Positions 35,329 through 44,381 are shown, counted from the stretch's first letter. The stretch: DNA of 49,107 nucleotides from JANRKF01 sp033763575 (GCA_033763575.1 JANRKF010000022.1:1-49107); one strand, 5' to 3'. The notes: generated by a model not told the origin, from the sequence alone. Translations and numbers: made by a program.

Positions 35329-36467
35329 GGCGGGTTTCGATCCTTGGCGCCACCGGCACGATCGGCTGCAACACCTTAGATATTATCGCGGCGCATCCCG
35401 GGCGTTTTTCGGTGGCCGCACTCACCGCGCAGGATAATGTAGAGAAACTCGCCGCCCAGGCGAGGACATTCGGTGCGCGCTACGCGGCCATCGCCAATCC
35501 CGCCCATTATAACGAACTAAAATCGCTGCTCGCCGGAACGAATATCGAGGTGGCCGCCGGGCCGGAATCGGTGCTTGCCGCGGCCGAAATCGAATGCGAG
35601 GTGGTGATGTCGGCGATTGTCGGCGTGGCCGGGCTGGCACCTACGCTTGCCGCCATCTGCAAAGGCCGCCGCATCGCGCTGGCCAACAAGGAATGCCTGG
35701 TCTGCGCCGGGGAAATGATGAACGCGGAAGTCGAAAAATATGGCGCGACACTCATCCCGGTCGATTCGGAACATAGCGGCATTTTCCAACTGCTCCCCAT
35801 CAACTATCAACCATCAACCATCAACACAATTACCCTCACCGCCTCCGGCGGGCCGTTCCGCGATTTGAGCGCCGCGCAATTGAAAATGGTGACACCGGAA
35901 CAGGCGGTAAAACACCCGAACTGGCAGATGGGCGCCAAAATTTCGGTGGATTCGGCAACACTCATGAATAAAGGGCTGGAGCTGATCGAAGCGCATTACC
36001 TGTTCGGCCTGCCGCCGGATAAACTCGCGGCGGTTATTCACCCGCAATCGATTGTGCATGCGCTGGTGGCGATGGTCGATGGCTCGGTCTTAGCGCAGCT
36101 CTCCAACCCCGATATGCGCGCACCGATCGCCTATGCGCTGTCTTACCCGGAGCGCATCGCCACGCCGGTCAAACCCCTCGACCTCGCCGAGATCGGGAAC
36201 TTATCGTTCGCTGCCCCCGATGAGGCGCGCTTCCCGGCGCTTCGCCTCGCCAAACAGGCGCTGGAACAAGGCGGCAGCGCGCCCACCGTGCTAAACGCCG
36301 CCAACGAAATCGCCGTTGCACGCTTCCTTTCCGGCGCCATCGGCTTCACCGATATTCCGAGTATTGTTGAGAAAGCACTTGAAAGCCTTCCGCATCATGT
36401 GCCAAGCTGTATCGGCGATATTTACACACTCGACAGCGACACGCGTCGGTTCGCGGAGGCGGCATAA
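35325..36467 (+). CDS. dxr: 1-deoxy-D-xylulose 5-phosphate reductoisomerase
   Basis: 380 residues from the ATG overlapping the cdsA stop; an ATG nine bases earlier is possible. It makes MEP in isoprenoid synthesis with NADPH and a metal. Seen are ILGATGTIGCNTLDII, ALANKECLVCAG, PVDSEHSGIFQL, TLTASGGPFRD, HPNWQMGAKISVDSATLMNKG and LNAANEIAVARFL. A 28-base heptamer repeat at 35801-35828 encodes extra residues (PINYQPSTIN) in the loop between the substrate motif and the flap. The stop TAA overlaps an ATG that opens a small repeat-derived frame. Confidence 0.96.
   Translation: MRRVSILGATGTIGCNTLDIIAAHPGRFSVAALTAQDNVEKLAAQARTFGARYAAIANPAHYNELKSLLAGTNIEVAAGPESVLAAAEIECEVVMSAIVGVAGLAPTLAAICKGRRIALANKECLVCAGEMMNAEVEKYGATLIPVDSEHSGIFQLLPINYQPSTINTITLTASGGPFRDLSAAQLKMVTPEQAVKHPNWQMGAKISVDSATLMNKGLELIEAHYLFGLPPDKLAAVIHPQSIVHALVAMVDGSVLAQLSNPDMRAPIAYALSYPERIATPVKPLDLAEIGNLSFAAPDEARFPALRLAKQALEQGGSAPTVLNAANEIAVARFLSGAIGFTDIPSIVEKALESLPHHVPSCIGDIYTLDSDTRRFAEAA
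35801..35828. repeat. 7-bp tandem repeat inside dxr
   Basis: Four exact-period heptamers CAACTAT, CAACCAT, CAACCAT, CAACACA. Their reverse complement is of the WGGTTGA type, matching the other loci. It is translated in the loop between DSEHSGIFQL and LTASGGPF. Confidence 0.75.
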
Positions 36468-36482
36468 TGGACGTTATCAGTT

Positions 36483-36700
36483 CACTCTTTTCCTTCGCTC
36501 CCCCCTTGAGGGGGAGCAGGCGAGGCCAAGCGCAGCGCGCGCCGGTTGAGCCGTGGGGGGTAGCTGAAGTAAAAAATAAAATGAGCAGCCTGCCGGTTTC
36601 CTGCTTGTGGTTCCTGCAACCTGAATACCCCCCCACAGCTTCGAGCTTCGTCCATAAAGGACTTGCTCTCAGCCGCTCCCCCTCAAGGGGGGAGCTGAAA
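36483..36700. repeat. Palindromic insertion between dxr and rseP
   Basis: Left end CTCCCCCCTTGAGGGGGAG and right end CTCCCCCTCAAGGGGGGAG are near-identical inverted copies, each itself palindromic. They flank CCGTGGGGGGTA and TACCCCCCCACAG, which also pair. The whole block, with its flanks, keeps an open frame of 83 codons (36467-36718) from an ATG overlapping the dxr stop to the rseP start. Confidence 0.75.
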
Positions 36701-36717
36701 ATGACAGGAACGGCATA

Positions 36718-37836
36718 ATGGAACTCGTCAACTCACTTTTTCATCATTTCTGGTCGTTCGTGGTGGTGCTGTCGGTCATCGTGTTCATCCACGAATTCGG
36801 CCATTACATCATCGCTAAAATCTGCGGTGTGAAAATCGAGGCCTTCTCCATCGGCTTCGGCAGGGAGCTGTTCGGGCGCACCGACCGCTCCGGCACGCGC
36901 TGGAAATTCTCCATCCTACCGCTCGGCGGCTATGTGAAAATGTATGGCGACGCCTCGGAGGCGAGCAACGCCGATGCCGACGCGCTCGACGCCATGACCG
37001 ACGAGCAGAAAAAACTCACCTTCCACCATAAGCCGCTTTATAAAAAAGCGGCGATTGTCGCGGCGGGCCCGGTGTTCAATTTCATCCTCACCATCGGCGT
37101 GCTCACCTGGTTTATCATGACCACGGGGCTTGCCTCGGTGGAACCGCTGGTGGGCGGCGTGCTGCCCGGCTCACCCGCTGAACAGGCCGGGCTACAGATC
37201 GGCGACCGCATCGAACGGGTGAACGACGCGAAGATGCGCAGCTTCAATGACATTCCCTACACCATCTCGACCAACCTCGAAAAGCCGGTGACGCTGCAGG
37301 TATTGCGCGGCGGGGAACGCCTCACCCTCACCCTCACTCCGCAGATCATGGAAGAGCCGGACGGGCTGGGCAACAGCGTCAAAATCCCGCGCATCGGCAT
37401 CAAGAGCAAGGATATTCGCTATGAAGAGGTCGGCCTCCCGGCAGCGCTCGGCGAGGCGACGCGCCGCACCTATCTCATCTGCGCCTCAACGCTGCAGGTG
37501 ATGGGCCAGATGATTACCGGCAAACGCGATGTCGATGAGCTGAAAGGCCCGGTCGGCATCGCCCAGCTTTCCGGACAGGCGACCGAGAAGGATTTCTATA
37601 CCGTGCTATGGCTGATCGCCATGCTCTCGGCGAATCTCGGGCTGGTGAATTTGCTGCCGATCCCGATGCTCGATGGCGGGCACCTGATGTTCTATCTCGT
37701 CGAAGCGCTGCGTGGCCGCCCGCTGGCGACCAAAGTGCAGGAATGGGGCTTCCGCTTCGGCACCGCGATGCTGGTGATGCTGATGACGTTCACGCTCTTC
37801 AACGATGTGCGCCAGCAGTTGGAAAAAGTGCTTTAA
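36718..37836 (+). CDS. rseP: Site-2 intramembrane protease RseP
   Basis: 372 residues. The zinc site HEFGH (25-29) lies in the first membrane helix and the second metal motif LLPIPMLDGGHL near residue 315. One PDZ domain is visible (VLPGSPAEQAGLQIGDRIERVN), whereas E. coli RseP has two. It cuts membrane-bound anti-sigma factors and remnant signal peptides. It sits in the conserved dxr-rseP-bamA order. Its start ATG overlaps the end of a repeat-derived frame. Confidence 0.94.
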   Translation: MELVNSLFHHFWSFVVVLSVIVFIHEFGHYIIAKICGVKIEAFSIGFGRELFGRTDRSGTRWKFSILPLGGYVKMYGDASEASNADADALDAMTDEQKKLTFHHKPLYKKAAIVAAGPVFNFILTIGVLTWFIMTTGLASVEPLVGGVLPGSPAEQAGLQIGDRIERVNDAKMRSFNDIPYTISTNLEKPVTLQVLRGGERLTLTLTPQIMEEPDGLGNSVKIPRIGIKSKDIRYEEVGLPAALGEATRRTYLICASTLQVMGQMITGKRDVDELKGPVGIAQLSGQATEKDFYTVLWLIAMLSANLGLVNLLPIPMLDGGHLMFYLVEALRGRPLATKVQEWGFRFGTAMLVMLMTFTLFNDVRQQLEKVL

Positions 37837-37862
37837 TACAGCACAAAACCGCCATATAAATT

Positions 37863-37882
37863 CCACGGGCTCACACCCGTGG
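37863..37882. repeat. Palindrome downstream of rseP
   Basis: CCACGGG, loop CTCACA, CCCGTGG: a perfect 7-bp stem, followed by a second GC-rich inverted pair (GCGCGCGAAGCACGCGC). The 209 bases between rseP and bamA (37837-38045) look repeat-derived and hold no gene. Confidence 0.55.
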
Positions 37883-38045
37883 CGATTATTCTTACGCTGC
37901 CTTCGGCGCGCGAAGCACGCGCTTTCGGCACGCACTTCGATCGCTTCTATCTCCGAGCTTACACTCGGCGATGCAAGCGATATAAACCACTTGATTTCCT
38001 TGTCGAATTACCGCATAAATGGCGGGAATTTCTGATAAGGTGACA

Positions 38046-40355
38046 ATGACGCTACGCCCACTACTCTGCACAACCGCTCTAGGCTTGCTTGCCGCGATCA
38101 GCCCGGCAATCGCGCAGGAAGCGGCGAGCCCCTCACCCGCCCTGTCGGTGCCCAACACTTCCGGCACTATCGCTTCCATCACCGTCGAAGGCAACCAGCG
38201 CGTTGAAGCGCGCACGGTCATCTCCTATCTGGGACTTTCCCCCGGCAACGGCTTTTCGCAGGCCGAAATCGACCTCGGCCTCAAAAATTTATTCGCCACC
38301 GGCTTTTTCGCCGACGTGAAATTGCTCCGCGCCGGGAACACGCTGATCGTCCGCGTGCAAGAAAACCCCATCGTCAGCGAAGTCGCCTTCGAGGGCAATG
38401 ACAAGGTCGAAACCAAGGACCTTGAAAAAGAGGTGGAGCTGCAGCCGCGCTCGATCTATAGCCGCGACAAGATACAGAGCGACGTGAAGCGCATCCTCGA
38501 TATTTACCGCCGGGGCGGCCGCTACACGGCCACCGTCACCCCGAAAATCATCCATCTCGATGCCAACCGCGTCAATATCGCCTATGAAATCAGCGAAGGC
38601 ACGGTGTCCCGCGTCGCCCACATCACCTTCATCGGCAATGAAACCTTCGATAGCAACGCCCTGCGCGAGGCCATCCGCACCGAGGAAACGCGCTGGTATA
38701 AATTCCTCACCGATAATGACCGCTACGACCCGGACCGCCTCCAGTTCGACCAGGAATTGCTGCGGCGTTTTTATAACAACGAAGGCTATGCCGATTTTCA
38801 GGTGAAATCGGCGCATGCCGAGCTTGCACCGGAAAAAGACAGCTTCTTCGTCACCTTCGTGGTGGAAGAAGGCAAGCAATACACCTTTGGTGACGTGAAG
38901 GTGGAAAGCGAGCTGGTCGACCGGCAGGCGCCCGATTTCACCAAGATACTCACCACCAGAAGCGGCGATATTTATAACGCCGAGGCGGTGGAAGATACGA
39001 TCAATGCGATGACCGACGAACTGGGCAACCTTGGCTATGCCTTCGTCGATATCCAGCCGAACCTGAAGAAAGACGAAGCCACCCAGCGCGCTGACCTCAC
39101 CTATATCATCAAGCCCGGCCCACGGGTCTATGTCGAGCGTATCAACATCACCGGCAACGTCCGCACGCGTGACGAGGTGGTGCGCCGCGAATTCCGCTTA
39201 AGCGAGGGCGACCCCTACAACACCGCCAAGCTGCAACGCACCGAGCAGCGCGTCAATAATCTCGGCTTCTTCGAGAAAGTGGAGATTAAAAACGAGCCTG
39301 GCAGCGCGCCGGATAAAACCGTGGTGAATGTCGATGTGCAGGAAAAATCGACCGGCGAAGTTAATATCGGCGCCGGTTACTCAACCACCGACGGCGTGCT
39401 GGGTGATTTCGGCATCAAGGAAAACAACCTGCTGGGACGCGGGCAGGAACTGCGCACCCGCCTGACGCTCGCCGCCCGCCGCAAGCAGATCGAGCTGGGC
39501 TTTACCGAGCCTTATTTCCTAAACCGCGAGTTGGCCGCCGGGTTTGATATTTACCGCACCCGCCTCGATTTCGTCCGCGAAAGCTCCTACAATATCGACA
39601 CCTCCGGCATCAACCTGCGCATGGGCTACAGCCTGCAGGAAAAACTCAAGCACAACATCACCTACAGCCTGCGCTCAAACGATATTAACGACGTGCAGCC
39701 CGGCGCCTCGCGCTTCATCCTCGACCAGGTGGGCAAAACCGTCACCTCCTCGCTCGGCCAGGCGCTCGTCTATGATGACCGCGACAGCAAGTTCGATCCG
39801 CATAAAGGCTATTACCTCTCCGGCTCGCAGGAAGTGGCGGGGCTGGGCGGCGATTCGCGCTATCTGAAGCATGAGCTCAAGGGCAGCTACTATTATCCGA
39901 TTTCCAAGAAATGGACGTTCAGCGTGCTGGGCTCATCGGGCTATGTATTTGGCTTCGGCGGCAGGGACGTCCAGATCAACGACCGCTTCTTCCTCGGCGG
40001 CGACGATTTGCGCGGCTTCCGCAATGCCGGTGTCGGCCCGCGTGACCTGGCGACCGATGACTCGCTGGGCGGCAATGCCTATTATTCCGGCAGCACCGAG
40101 GTTAAATTCCCGCTGGGCCTGCCGGAGGAGATGGGCGTCTCCGGCGCGGTCTTTACCGATGTCGGCTCATTGTGGAGTGTCGATGACAACGGCACCGGCG
40201 TCTTCGACAGCAATACGCCACGGGTCTCCGCCGGTTTCGGCGTCATGTGGGCATCGCCGTTCGGCCCGATTCGCGTTGACATTGCCCACGCACTCGCTAA
40301 AGAGGATGCCGACCAGACCGAGAATTTACGCTTTAGTTTCGGCACCCGTTTTTAA
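38046..40355 (+). CDS. bamA: Outer membrane protein assembly factor BamA
   Basis: 769 residues from the ATG at 38046 (AAGGTG just upstream); an ATG at 38019 is an alternative. The signal peptide ends near AIAQE. Five POTRA domains fill residues about 40-420 (for example IEGNQRVEARTVISYLGL-type starts). A 16-strand Omp85 barrel follows, with the lid-loop motif DDLRGF (FFLGGDDLRGFRNAGVGPRD) and a C-terminal Phe (RFSFGTRF). It inserts outer-membrane barrels. Confidence 0.96.
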   Translation: MTLRPLLCTTALGLLAAISPAIAQEAASPSPALSVPNTSGTIASITVEGNQRVEARTVISYLGLSPGNGFSQAEIDLGLKNLFATGFFADVKLLRAGNTLIVRVQENPIVSEVAFEGNDKVETKDLEKEVELQPRSIYSRDKIQSDVKRILDIYRRGGRYTATVTPKIIHLDANRVNIAYEISEGTVSRVAHITFIGNETFDSNALREAIRTEETRWYKFLTDNDRYDPDRLQFDQELLRRFYNNEGYADFQVKSAHAELAPEKDSFFVTFVVEEGKQYTFGDVKVESELVDRQAPDFTKILTTRSGDIYNAEAVEDTINAMTDELGNLGYAFVDIQPNLKKDEATQRADLTYIIKPGPRVYVERINITGNVRTRDEVVRREFRLSEGDPYNTAKLQRTEQRVNNLGFFEKVEIKNEPGSAPDKTVVNVDVQEKSTGEVNIGAGYSTTDGVLGDFGIKENNLLGRGQELRTRLTLAARRKQIELGFTEPYFLNRELAAGFDIYRTRLDFVRESSYNIDTSGINLRMGYSLQEKLKHNITYSLRSNDINDVQPGASRFILDQVGKTVTSSLGQALVYDDRDSKFDPHKGYYLSGSQEVAGLGGDSRYLKHELKGSYYYPISKKWTFSVLGSSGYVFGFGGRDVQINDRFFLGGDDLRGFRNAGVGPRDLATDDSLGGNAYYSGSTEVKFPLGLPEEMGVSGAVFTDVGSLWSVDDNGTGVFDSNTPRVSAGFGVMWASPFGPIRVDIAHALAKEDADQTENLRFSFGTRF

Positions 40356-40381
40356 TTCAACTCCTGAAAGGATACCGCTTT

Positions 40382-40924
40382 ATGAAACGCCTATCTTCCC
40401 TTGCCCTTATTGCGCTGATCAGCTTCGCCACTCCGGCGGTGGCCGAAGACGTGAAACAATCCATCGCGGTTGTCAACATCCAGCAGATCATGCGCGAAGC
40501 GACCGCGGCAAAATCGGTCCGCGAGCAGCTTGAAAGCAAACAAAAATCGTTCCAGGCCGATATCACCAAAAAAGAAGAGGCCCTCCAGAAGGAAGACCAG
40601 GAATTAGCGAAAAAACAATCGGTGCTGTCGAAAGAAGCTTTTGCCGAAAAAGCCAAGGCATTCCGCACCAAGGCCACCGAAGTGCAAAAAGAAGTGCAGG
40701 CCAAAAAAGCGATGCTGGATAACGGTTTCGAGCGTGCGCTGAACGATATCCAGAAAGCGGTGAATGAAATCATCGCCGAGATGGCCAAGGAAAAAGGCTT
40801 CGCCCTCGCCCTGCCGACCTCGCAGGTGCTGTATGCCGACGAGAAAATGGACATCTCGAAAGATGTGCTTGATCGCCTGAATAAAAAACTTCCGAAACTC
40901 GACGTGAAGTTTGACGCGAAGTGA
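40382..40924 (+). CDS. skp: Skp/OmpH family periplasmic chaperone
   Basis: 180 residues: a signal peptide ending near AVAED, a short beta strand (IAVVNIQQIM), a long charged coiled coil from about 45 to 125 (KKEEALQKEDQELAKKQS) and a C-terminal return (ALALPTSQVLYADEKMDISKDVLDRLNKKLP). Skp carries unfolded outer-membrane proteins to BamA. The order bamA-skp-lpxD is the classic one. Confidence 0.92.
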   Translation: MKRLSSLALIALISFATPAVAEDVKQSIAVVNIQQIMREATAAKSVREQLESKQKSFQADITKKEEALQKEDQELAKKQSVLSKEAFAEKAKAFRTKATEVQKEVQAKKAMLDNGFERALNDIQKAVNEIIAEMAKEKGFALALPTSQVLYADEKMDISKDVLDRLNKKLPKLDVKFDAK

Positions 40925-40959
40925 CATATTTTCTTGGCAGCCCTGCTGCTTAGAAAATT

Positions 40960-41027
40960 GTCATCCCGGAAACCGGTTTTCACTGCGAGCATCGCGAACA
41001 GATTGAAAACCGCGTTATCCGGGATCT
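40960..41027. repeat. Palindromic REP-like element between skp and lpxD
   Basis: GTCATCCCGGAAACCGGTTTTCA pairs with TTGAAAACCGCGTTATCCGGGAT, with small gaps, around a 21-base centre. It has the look of the ATCCCGGATAACGCGG-type intergenic repeats common in proteobacteria. Confidence 0.75.
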
Positions 41028-41057
41028 CAGGCAACATAACGGGATGATGAGGCCCTT

Positions 41058-42023
41058 ATGGTCGATACACGATTCTTTGACAAAGCCACGCCGTTGCGTC
41101 TTAGCGACATTGCCGCAAAGACAGGGTCCGCTTTGTCCGGTGACGACAAGTTGATCGAAAGCCTCGCCCCGCTGGACGCCGCCACCGCCACCGACCTCTC
41201 CTTCCTCGACAATCCCAAATATATCGCAAGCTTCACCAAAAGCGCGGCAGGCGCCTGCTTCCTGCGCCAGAAATTCGCCCTGCACGCGCCGGAGGGAATG
41301 TCGCTGCTCATCACCGACCAGCCCTATGCCGCCTACGCCACGCTCGCCGCCCACATGTATCCGGCGAAACGCGAAAGCGGCGTGCACCCCACCGCGATTA
41401 TCGGGGAAAATGTCTCGCTGGGCGAAGGGGTGGCGATCGGCCCCTACTGCGTGATCGGCGACGGAGTCATCATCGGCGACGGTACCCAGATCGGCGCGCA
41501 CTGCACCATCAGCCACGCCATCATCGGGAAACACTGCCTACTTCATCGCGGCATCCAGATCGGGCAAGACGGATTCGGCTTCGCCCCAACGCCGGGGGGC
41601 CTGCTCAAAGTGCCGCAGCTGGGCCGGGTGGTCATCGGCGACCATGTGGAAATCGGCTCGAACAGCTGCATCGACCGTGGCGCCGGGCCGGATACCACCA
41701 TCGGCAGCGGCAGCAAAATCGATAACCTCGTGCAGATCGGCCATAACGTGCAGATCGGCAACCACTGCGTCATCGTGTCGCAGGTCGGCCTCGCGGGGAG
41801 CACCATCGTCGGCGATGGGGCGATGCTCGGCGGGCAGGTCGGCGTTTCCGGCCATCTTTCGATCGGCGCCGGCGCCAAAATCGCAGCGCAATCCGGCATC
41901 AGCGCCGACATCCCCCCCGGCGCTACCTATGGCGGCTACCCCGCCATGCCGGTTAGGGATTGGCATCGGCAAACAGTTGCGCTATCAAGGCTGGTGAAGA
42001 CTCCAATAACCACTGAGGAATGA
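41058..42023 (+). CDS. lpxD: UDP-3-O-acylglucosamine N-acyltransferase
   Basis: 321 residues. The N-terminal uridine-binding domain has DLSFLDNPKYIASFTKSAAGACF. A left-handed beta helix of hexapeptide repeats follows (IIGENVSLGEGVAIGPYCVI, QIGQDGFGFAP, IDNLVQIGHNVQIGNHC). The catalytic His is probably that in QIGHNVQIG. It adds the N-linked acyl chain in lipid A synthesis. It is followed by fabZ after four bases. Confidence 0.96.
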   Translation: MVDTRFFDKATPLRLSDIAAKTGSALSGDDKLIESLAPLDAATATDLSFLDNPKYIASFTKSAAGACFLRQKFALHAPEGMSLLITDQPYAAYATLAAHMYPAKRESGVHPTAIIGENVSLGEGVAIGPYCVIGDGVIIGDGTQIGAHCTISHAIIGKHCLLHRGIQIGQDGFGFAPTPGGLLKVPQLGRVVIGDHVEIGSNSCIDRGAGPDTTIGSGSKIDNLVQIGHNVQIGNHCVIVSQVGLAGSTIVGDGAMLGGQVGVSGHLSIGAGAKIAAQSGISADIPPGATYGGYPAMPVRDWHRQTVALSRLVKTPITTEE

Positions 42024-42027
42024 CACT

Positions 42028-42471
42028 ATGACTACCCTGCCCATCTCCGTAGAGCGCATTATGGAAATGATCCCACACCGTTACCCGTTCCTGATGATTG
42101 ACCGGGTGATTGAGATGGAGCTGGGCGAACAGGCAGTGGCAGTGAAAAATGTCACCATCAATGAGCCGTTCTTCACCGGGCACTTCCCCGGAAAGCCGGT
42201 GATGCCGGGCGTGCTCATCATCGAAGCGATGGCGCAAACCTGCGCCGTGCTGGTGGTGGAAACCATGGGCAAGGAAGCCGAAGGCAAGCTGGTGTATTTC
42301 ATGTCCATCGAGGAGGCGAAATTCCGAAAGCCCGTCGTGCCGGGGGATGCGATGCAGATCCATGTGAACAAGCTGCAAAGCCGCAAGAATGTCTGGAAAT
42401 TCAAATGCGAAGCCAAGGTGGAAGGCGTGCTGGTCGCCGAAGCCACCGTCTGCGCCATGATCGTGACGTAA
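42028..42471 (+). CDS. fabZ: 3-hydroxyacyl-ACP dehydratase FabZ
   Basis: 147 residues of hotdog fold. The motif IPHRYPFLMIDRV holds the catalytic His and GHFPGKPVMPGVLIIEAMAQ the catalytic Glu. It dehydrates hydroxyacyl-ACP in fatty acid elongation and balances lipid A against phospholipid supply. It lies between lpxD and, after an inserted orphan gene, lpxA; the two are normally adjacent. Confidence 0.97.
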   Translation: MTTLPISVERIMEMIPHRYPFLMIDRVIEMELGEQAVAVKNVTINEPFFTGHFPGKPVMPGVLIIEAMAQTCAVLVVETMGKEAEGKLVYFMSIEEAKFRKPVVPGDAMQIHVNKLQSRKNVWKFKCEAKVEGVLVAEATVCAMIVT

Positions 42472-42475
42472 GATT

Positions 42476-43258
42476 ATGAAACAATCCACTGTGCAAAGAA
42501 ACACTGTGCAAGAGGCAACCACACAAGCGATTGAGCGATTTCTCGAAAGCATAGGCCTCCAGCCAGAAACCCCTCCTTACCAGCATTTCAGGGACAATGC
42601 CATTTATGCAATAATTACAGCGTTAGGCGTGAAGCCAGCTGGGATCGGCGAGTTGCTATCCGATGATAATGGCAATCCTATTGCCATCCCGGAACCACCA
42701 CCCACGGCAGCGGTTCAGGAATTTGTAGCCCTGTTTAATCCAGACGAAGGTCAGCCTCACGACACTCTTCTACCTAAGAGCCGCTTGCACTATGGGGATG
42801 TAGAAAAAGCCATTTACTGGAATGCTTTGAAAGCAGGCGTCGATATAGAAATAAAAGCAACCCCTGAATCGGCATCCATTGCGGCGCAAAGCATAATAGA
42901 AAAGTACCTGCAGGAAACGGGGGTGAAGCCGCACACCGCCGCCTGGAAATATTTTACCAATAACGCCATATATCCCATCACCACCGTACTGCAGGTCAAT
43001 CCGAACCTGCTACACACACTGCTGGTGCATGGGCGCGGGGTAGAACCGCCAGCATATCCTACCCCCGAAATGACTAATGAATTTAACGAGCATTTTGACC
43101 CTGCAATTTCAGATACGCACCACCTGCTTCCAAGCGGAACTTCCTATGCCGATGTTATCGCCGCCGTTTCCTGGTATGCGACAGAAGCGGGCGCCCGCGC
43201 AGCAATGAAAAACCTTGGAATCGCGATTACGCCATCCAACACCGCCCGGCAACCATGA
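42476..43258 (+). CDS. Orphan protein with two copies of an unknown domain, inside the lpx cluster
   Basis: 260 residues, soluble, with no signal peptide. The sequence is an internal duplication with a period of about 120 residues. FRDNAIYAIITALGVKP (38-54) corresponds to FTNNAIYPITTVLQVNP (160-176), and DTLLPKSRLHYGDVEKAIYWNALKAG (split around 96-121) to HHLLPSG-SYADVIAAVSWYATEAG (215-239). Each copy has helix-rich ends around a Pro-rich middle. I recognise no family. It starts four bases after fabZ and its stop overlaps lpxA (ATGA), so it is fully embedded in the lipid A operon and co-translated with lpxA. Codon use is more AT-rich at its start than in its neighbours. Confidence 0.7.
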   Translation: MKQSTVQRNTVQEATTQAIERFLESIGLQPETPPYQHFRDNAIYAIITALGVKPAGIGELLSDDNGNPIAIPEPPPTAAVQEFVALFNPDEGQPHDTLLPKSRLHYGDVEKAIYWNALKAGVDIEIKATPESASIAAQSIIEKYLQETGVKPHTAAWKYFTNNAIYPITTVLQVNPNLLHTLLVHGRGVEPPAYPTPEMTNEFNEHFDPAISDTHHLLPSGTSYADVIAAVSWYATEAGARAAMKNLGIAITPSNTARQP

Positions 43259-44055
43259 TCGCCCTCCACCCCACTGCCATCATCGCCCCCACCGCCAGCA
43301 TCGGCAAGGATGTGGAGATCGGGCCCTATTGCGTCATTGGCGCGCATGTGGCAATCGGCGCGGGCACGAAGCTGCATTCGCATGTCGTCATCGACGGGCA
43401 TACGCAGATCGGCGAGCGCAACCAGATTTTCCCCTTCGCCTCGCTCGGCTCCGCGCCGCAGGATTTGAAATATAAGGGCGAGCCGTCCGAACTCATCATT
43501 GGCGATGACAACGTCATCCGCGAGCAGGTGACGATGAATCCCGGCACCGAGGGCGGCGGCATGAAAACCGTGGTCGGCAGCCATTGCCTGTTCATGATGG
43601 CGGCGCATGTGGCGCATGATTGCGTGGTGGGAAACCATGTGATCCTCGCCAACAACGCCACGCTCGCCGGGCATGTCCATGTCGGCGACCATGTGGTGAT
43701 TGGCGGTCTGGCCGCCGTGCACCAGTTCGTGCGGATCGGCGCGCATGCGATGATCGGCGGGCTTTCCGGCGTCGAGCATGATGTGATTCCGTATGGCTCG
43801 GTGATGGGCGAACGCGCCAACCTCGCAGGCCTCAACCTCGTCGGCATGAAACGCCGCGGCTTCGACCGCGACGCCATTAATGCGCTGCGCGCCGTCTATA
43901 AACAAATGTTCGAGGATGAAGCGGGCACGCTGGCCGAACGCCTCGCCGAAGTCGGAAAAACCTATGGCAGCATTCCGGAAGTGGCCGACATGATTACCTT
44001 CATCAACGAAAAATCCTCGCGCTCGTTATGTGTGCCGAAATCGCAAGCGGCATAA
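43255..44055 (+). CDS. lpxA: UDP-N-acetylglucosamine acyltransferase
   Basis: 266 residues: a left-handed beta helix with hexapeptide repeats and a C-terminal helical domain. Characteristic are HPTAIIAPTASIGKDVEIGPYCVIG, HVVIDGHTQIG, REQVTMNPGTEGGG, MMAAHVAHDCVVGNHVILANN with the catalytic His, and GLNLVGMKRRGFDRD. First step of lipid A synthesis. The start overlaps the orphan gene stop. Confidence 0.97.
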   Translation: MIALHPTAIIAPTASIGKDVEIGPYCVIGAHVAIGAGTKLHSHVVIDGHTQIGERNQIFPFASLGSAPQDLKYKGEPSELIIGDDNVIREQVTMNPGTEGGGMKTVVGSHCLFMMAAHVAHDCVVGNHVILANNATLAGHVHVGDHVVIGGLAAVHQFVRIGAHAMIGGLSGVEHDVIPYGSVMGERANLAGLNLVGMKRRGFDRDAINALRAVYKQMFEDEAGTLAERLAEVGKTYGSIPEVADMITFINEKSSRSLCVPKSQAA

Positions 44056-44087
44056 AATGATACTTGATATGAACCACGTACCATGCT

Positions 44088-44369
44088 ATGATCTTATCGT
44101 TCGCCTGTAAAGAAACCGAGGGGCTTTGGGAGGGGAAAGCAAGCCGTAAGCTGCCGCACGATGTTCAGGACCGGGCATTTCGTAAACTGCGTCAACTGAA
44201 TGCGGCGCGCTTGCTGGAGGATTTGAGAGAGCCGCCAAGCAACCATCTCGAAATCCTGAAAGGCAACAGGAAAGGACAGATGAGCATCCGCATCAACAAA
44301 CAGTGGCGCGTGTGTTTCGTGTGGGAAGGCAGCGATGCAACATACGTGGAAATTGTCGATTACCACTAG
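44088..44369 (+). CDS. higB: HigB-type toxin (RelE/ParE superfamily)
   Basis: 93 residues. The opening IL-F-C-ETE-LWEG, the middle FRKLRQLNAARLLEDLREPPSNHLEILKG and the closing MSIRINKQWRVCFVWEG match the HigB/RelE-like mRNA interferases that cut mRNA on the ribosome. The toxin gene comes before the antitoxin gene, the reversed order typical of HigBA. Inserted between lpxA and lpxI. Confidence 0.92.
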   Translation: MILSFACKETEGLWEGKASRKLPHDVQDRAFRKLRQLNAARLLEDLREPPSNHLEILKGNRKGQMSIRINKQWRVCFVWEGSDATYVEIVDYH

Positions 44370-44381
44370 GAAAGGTCGATT

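Noticed and set aside
36467..36718. 83-codon ORF between dxr and rseP as a gene
   Set aside because: It is made largely of a palindromic element; recorded as a repeat and a finding instead.
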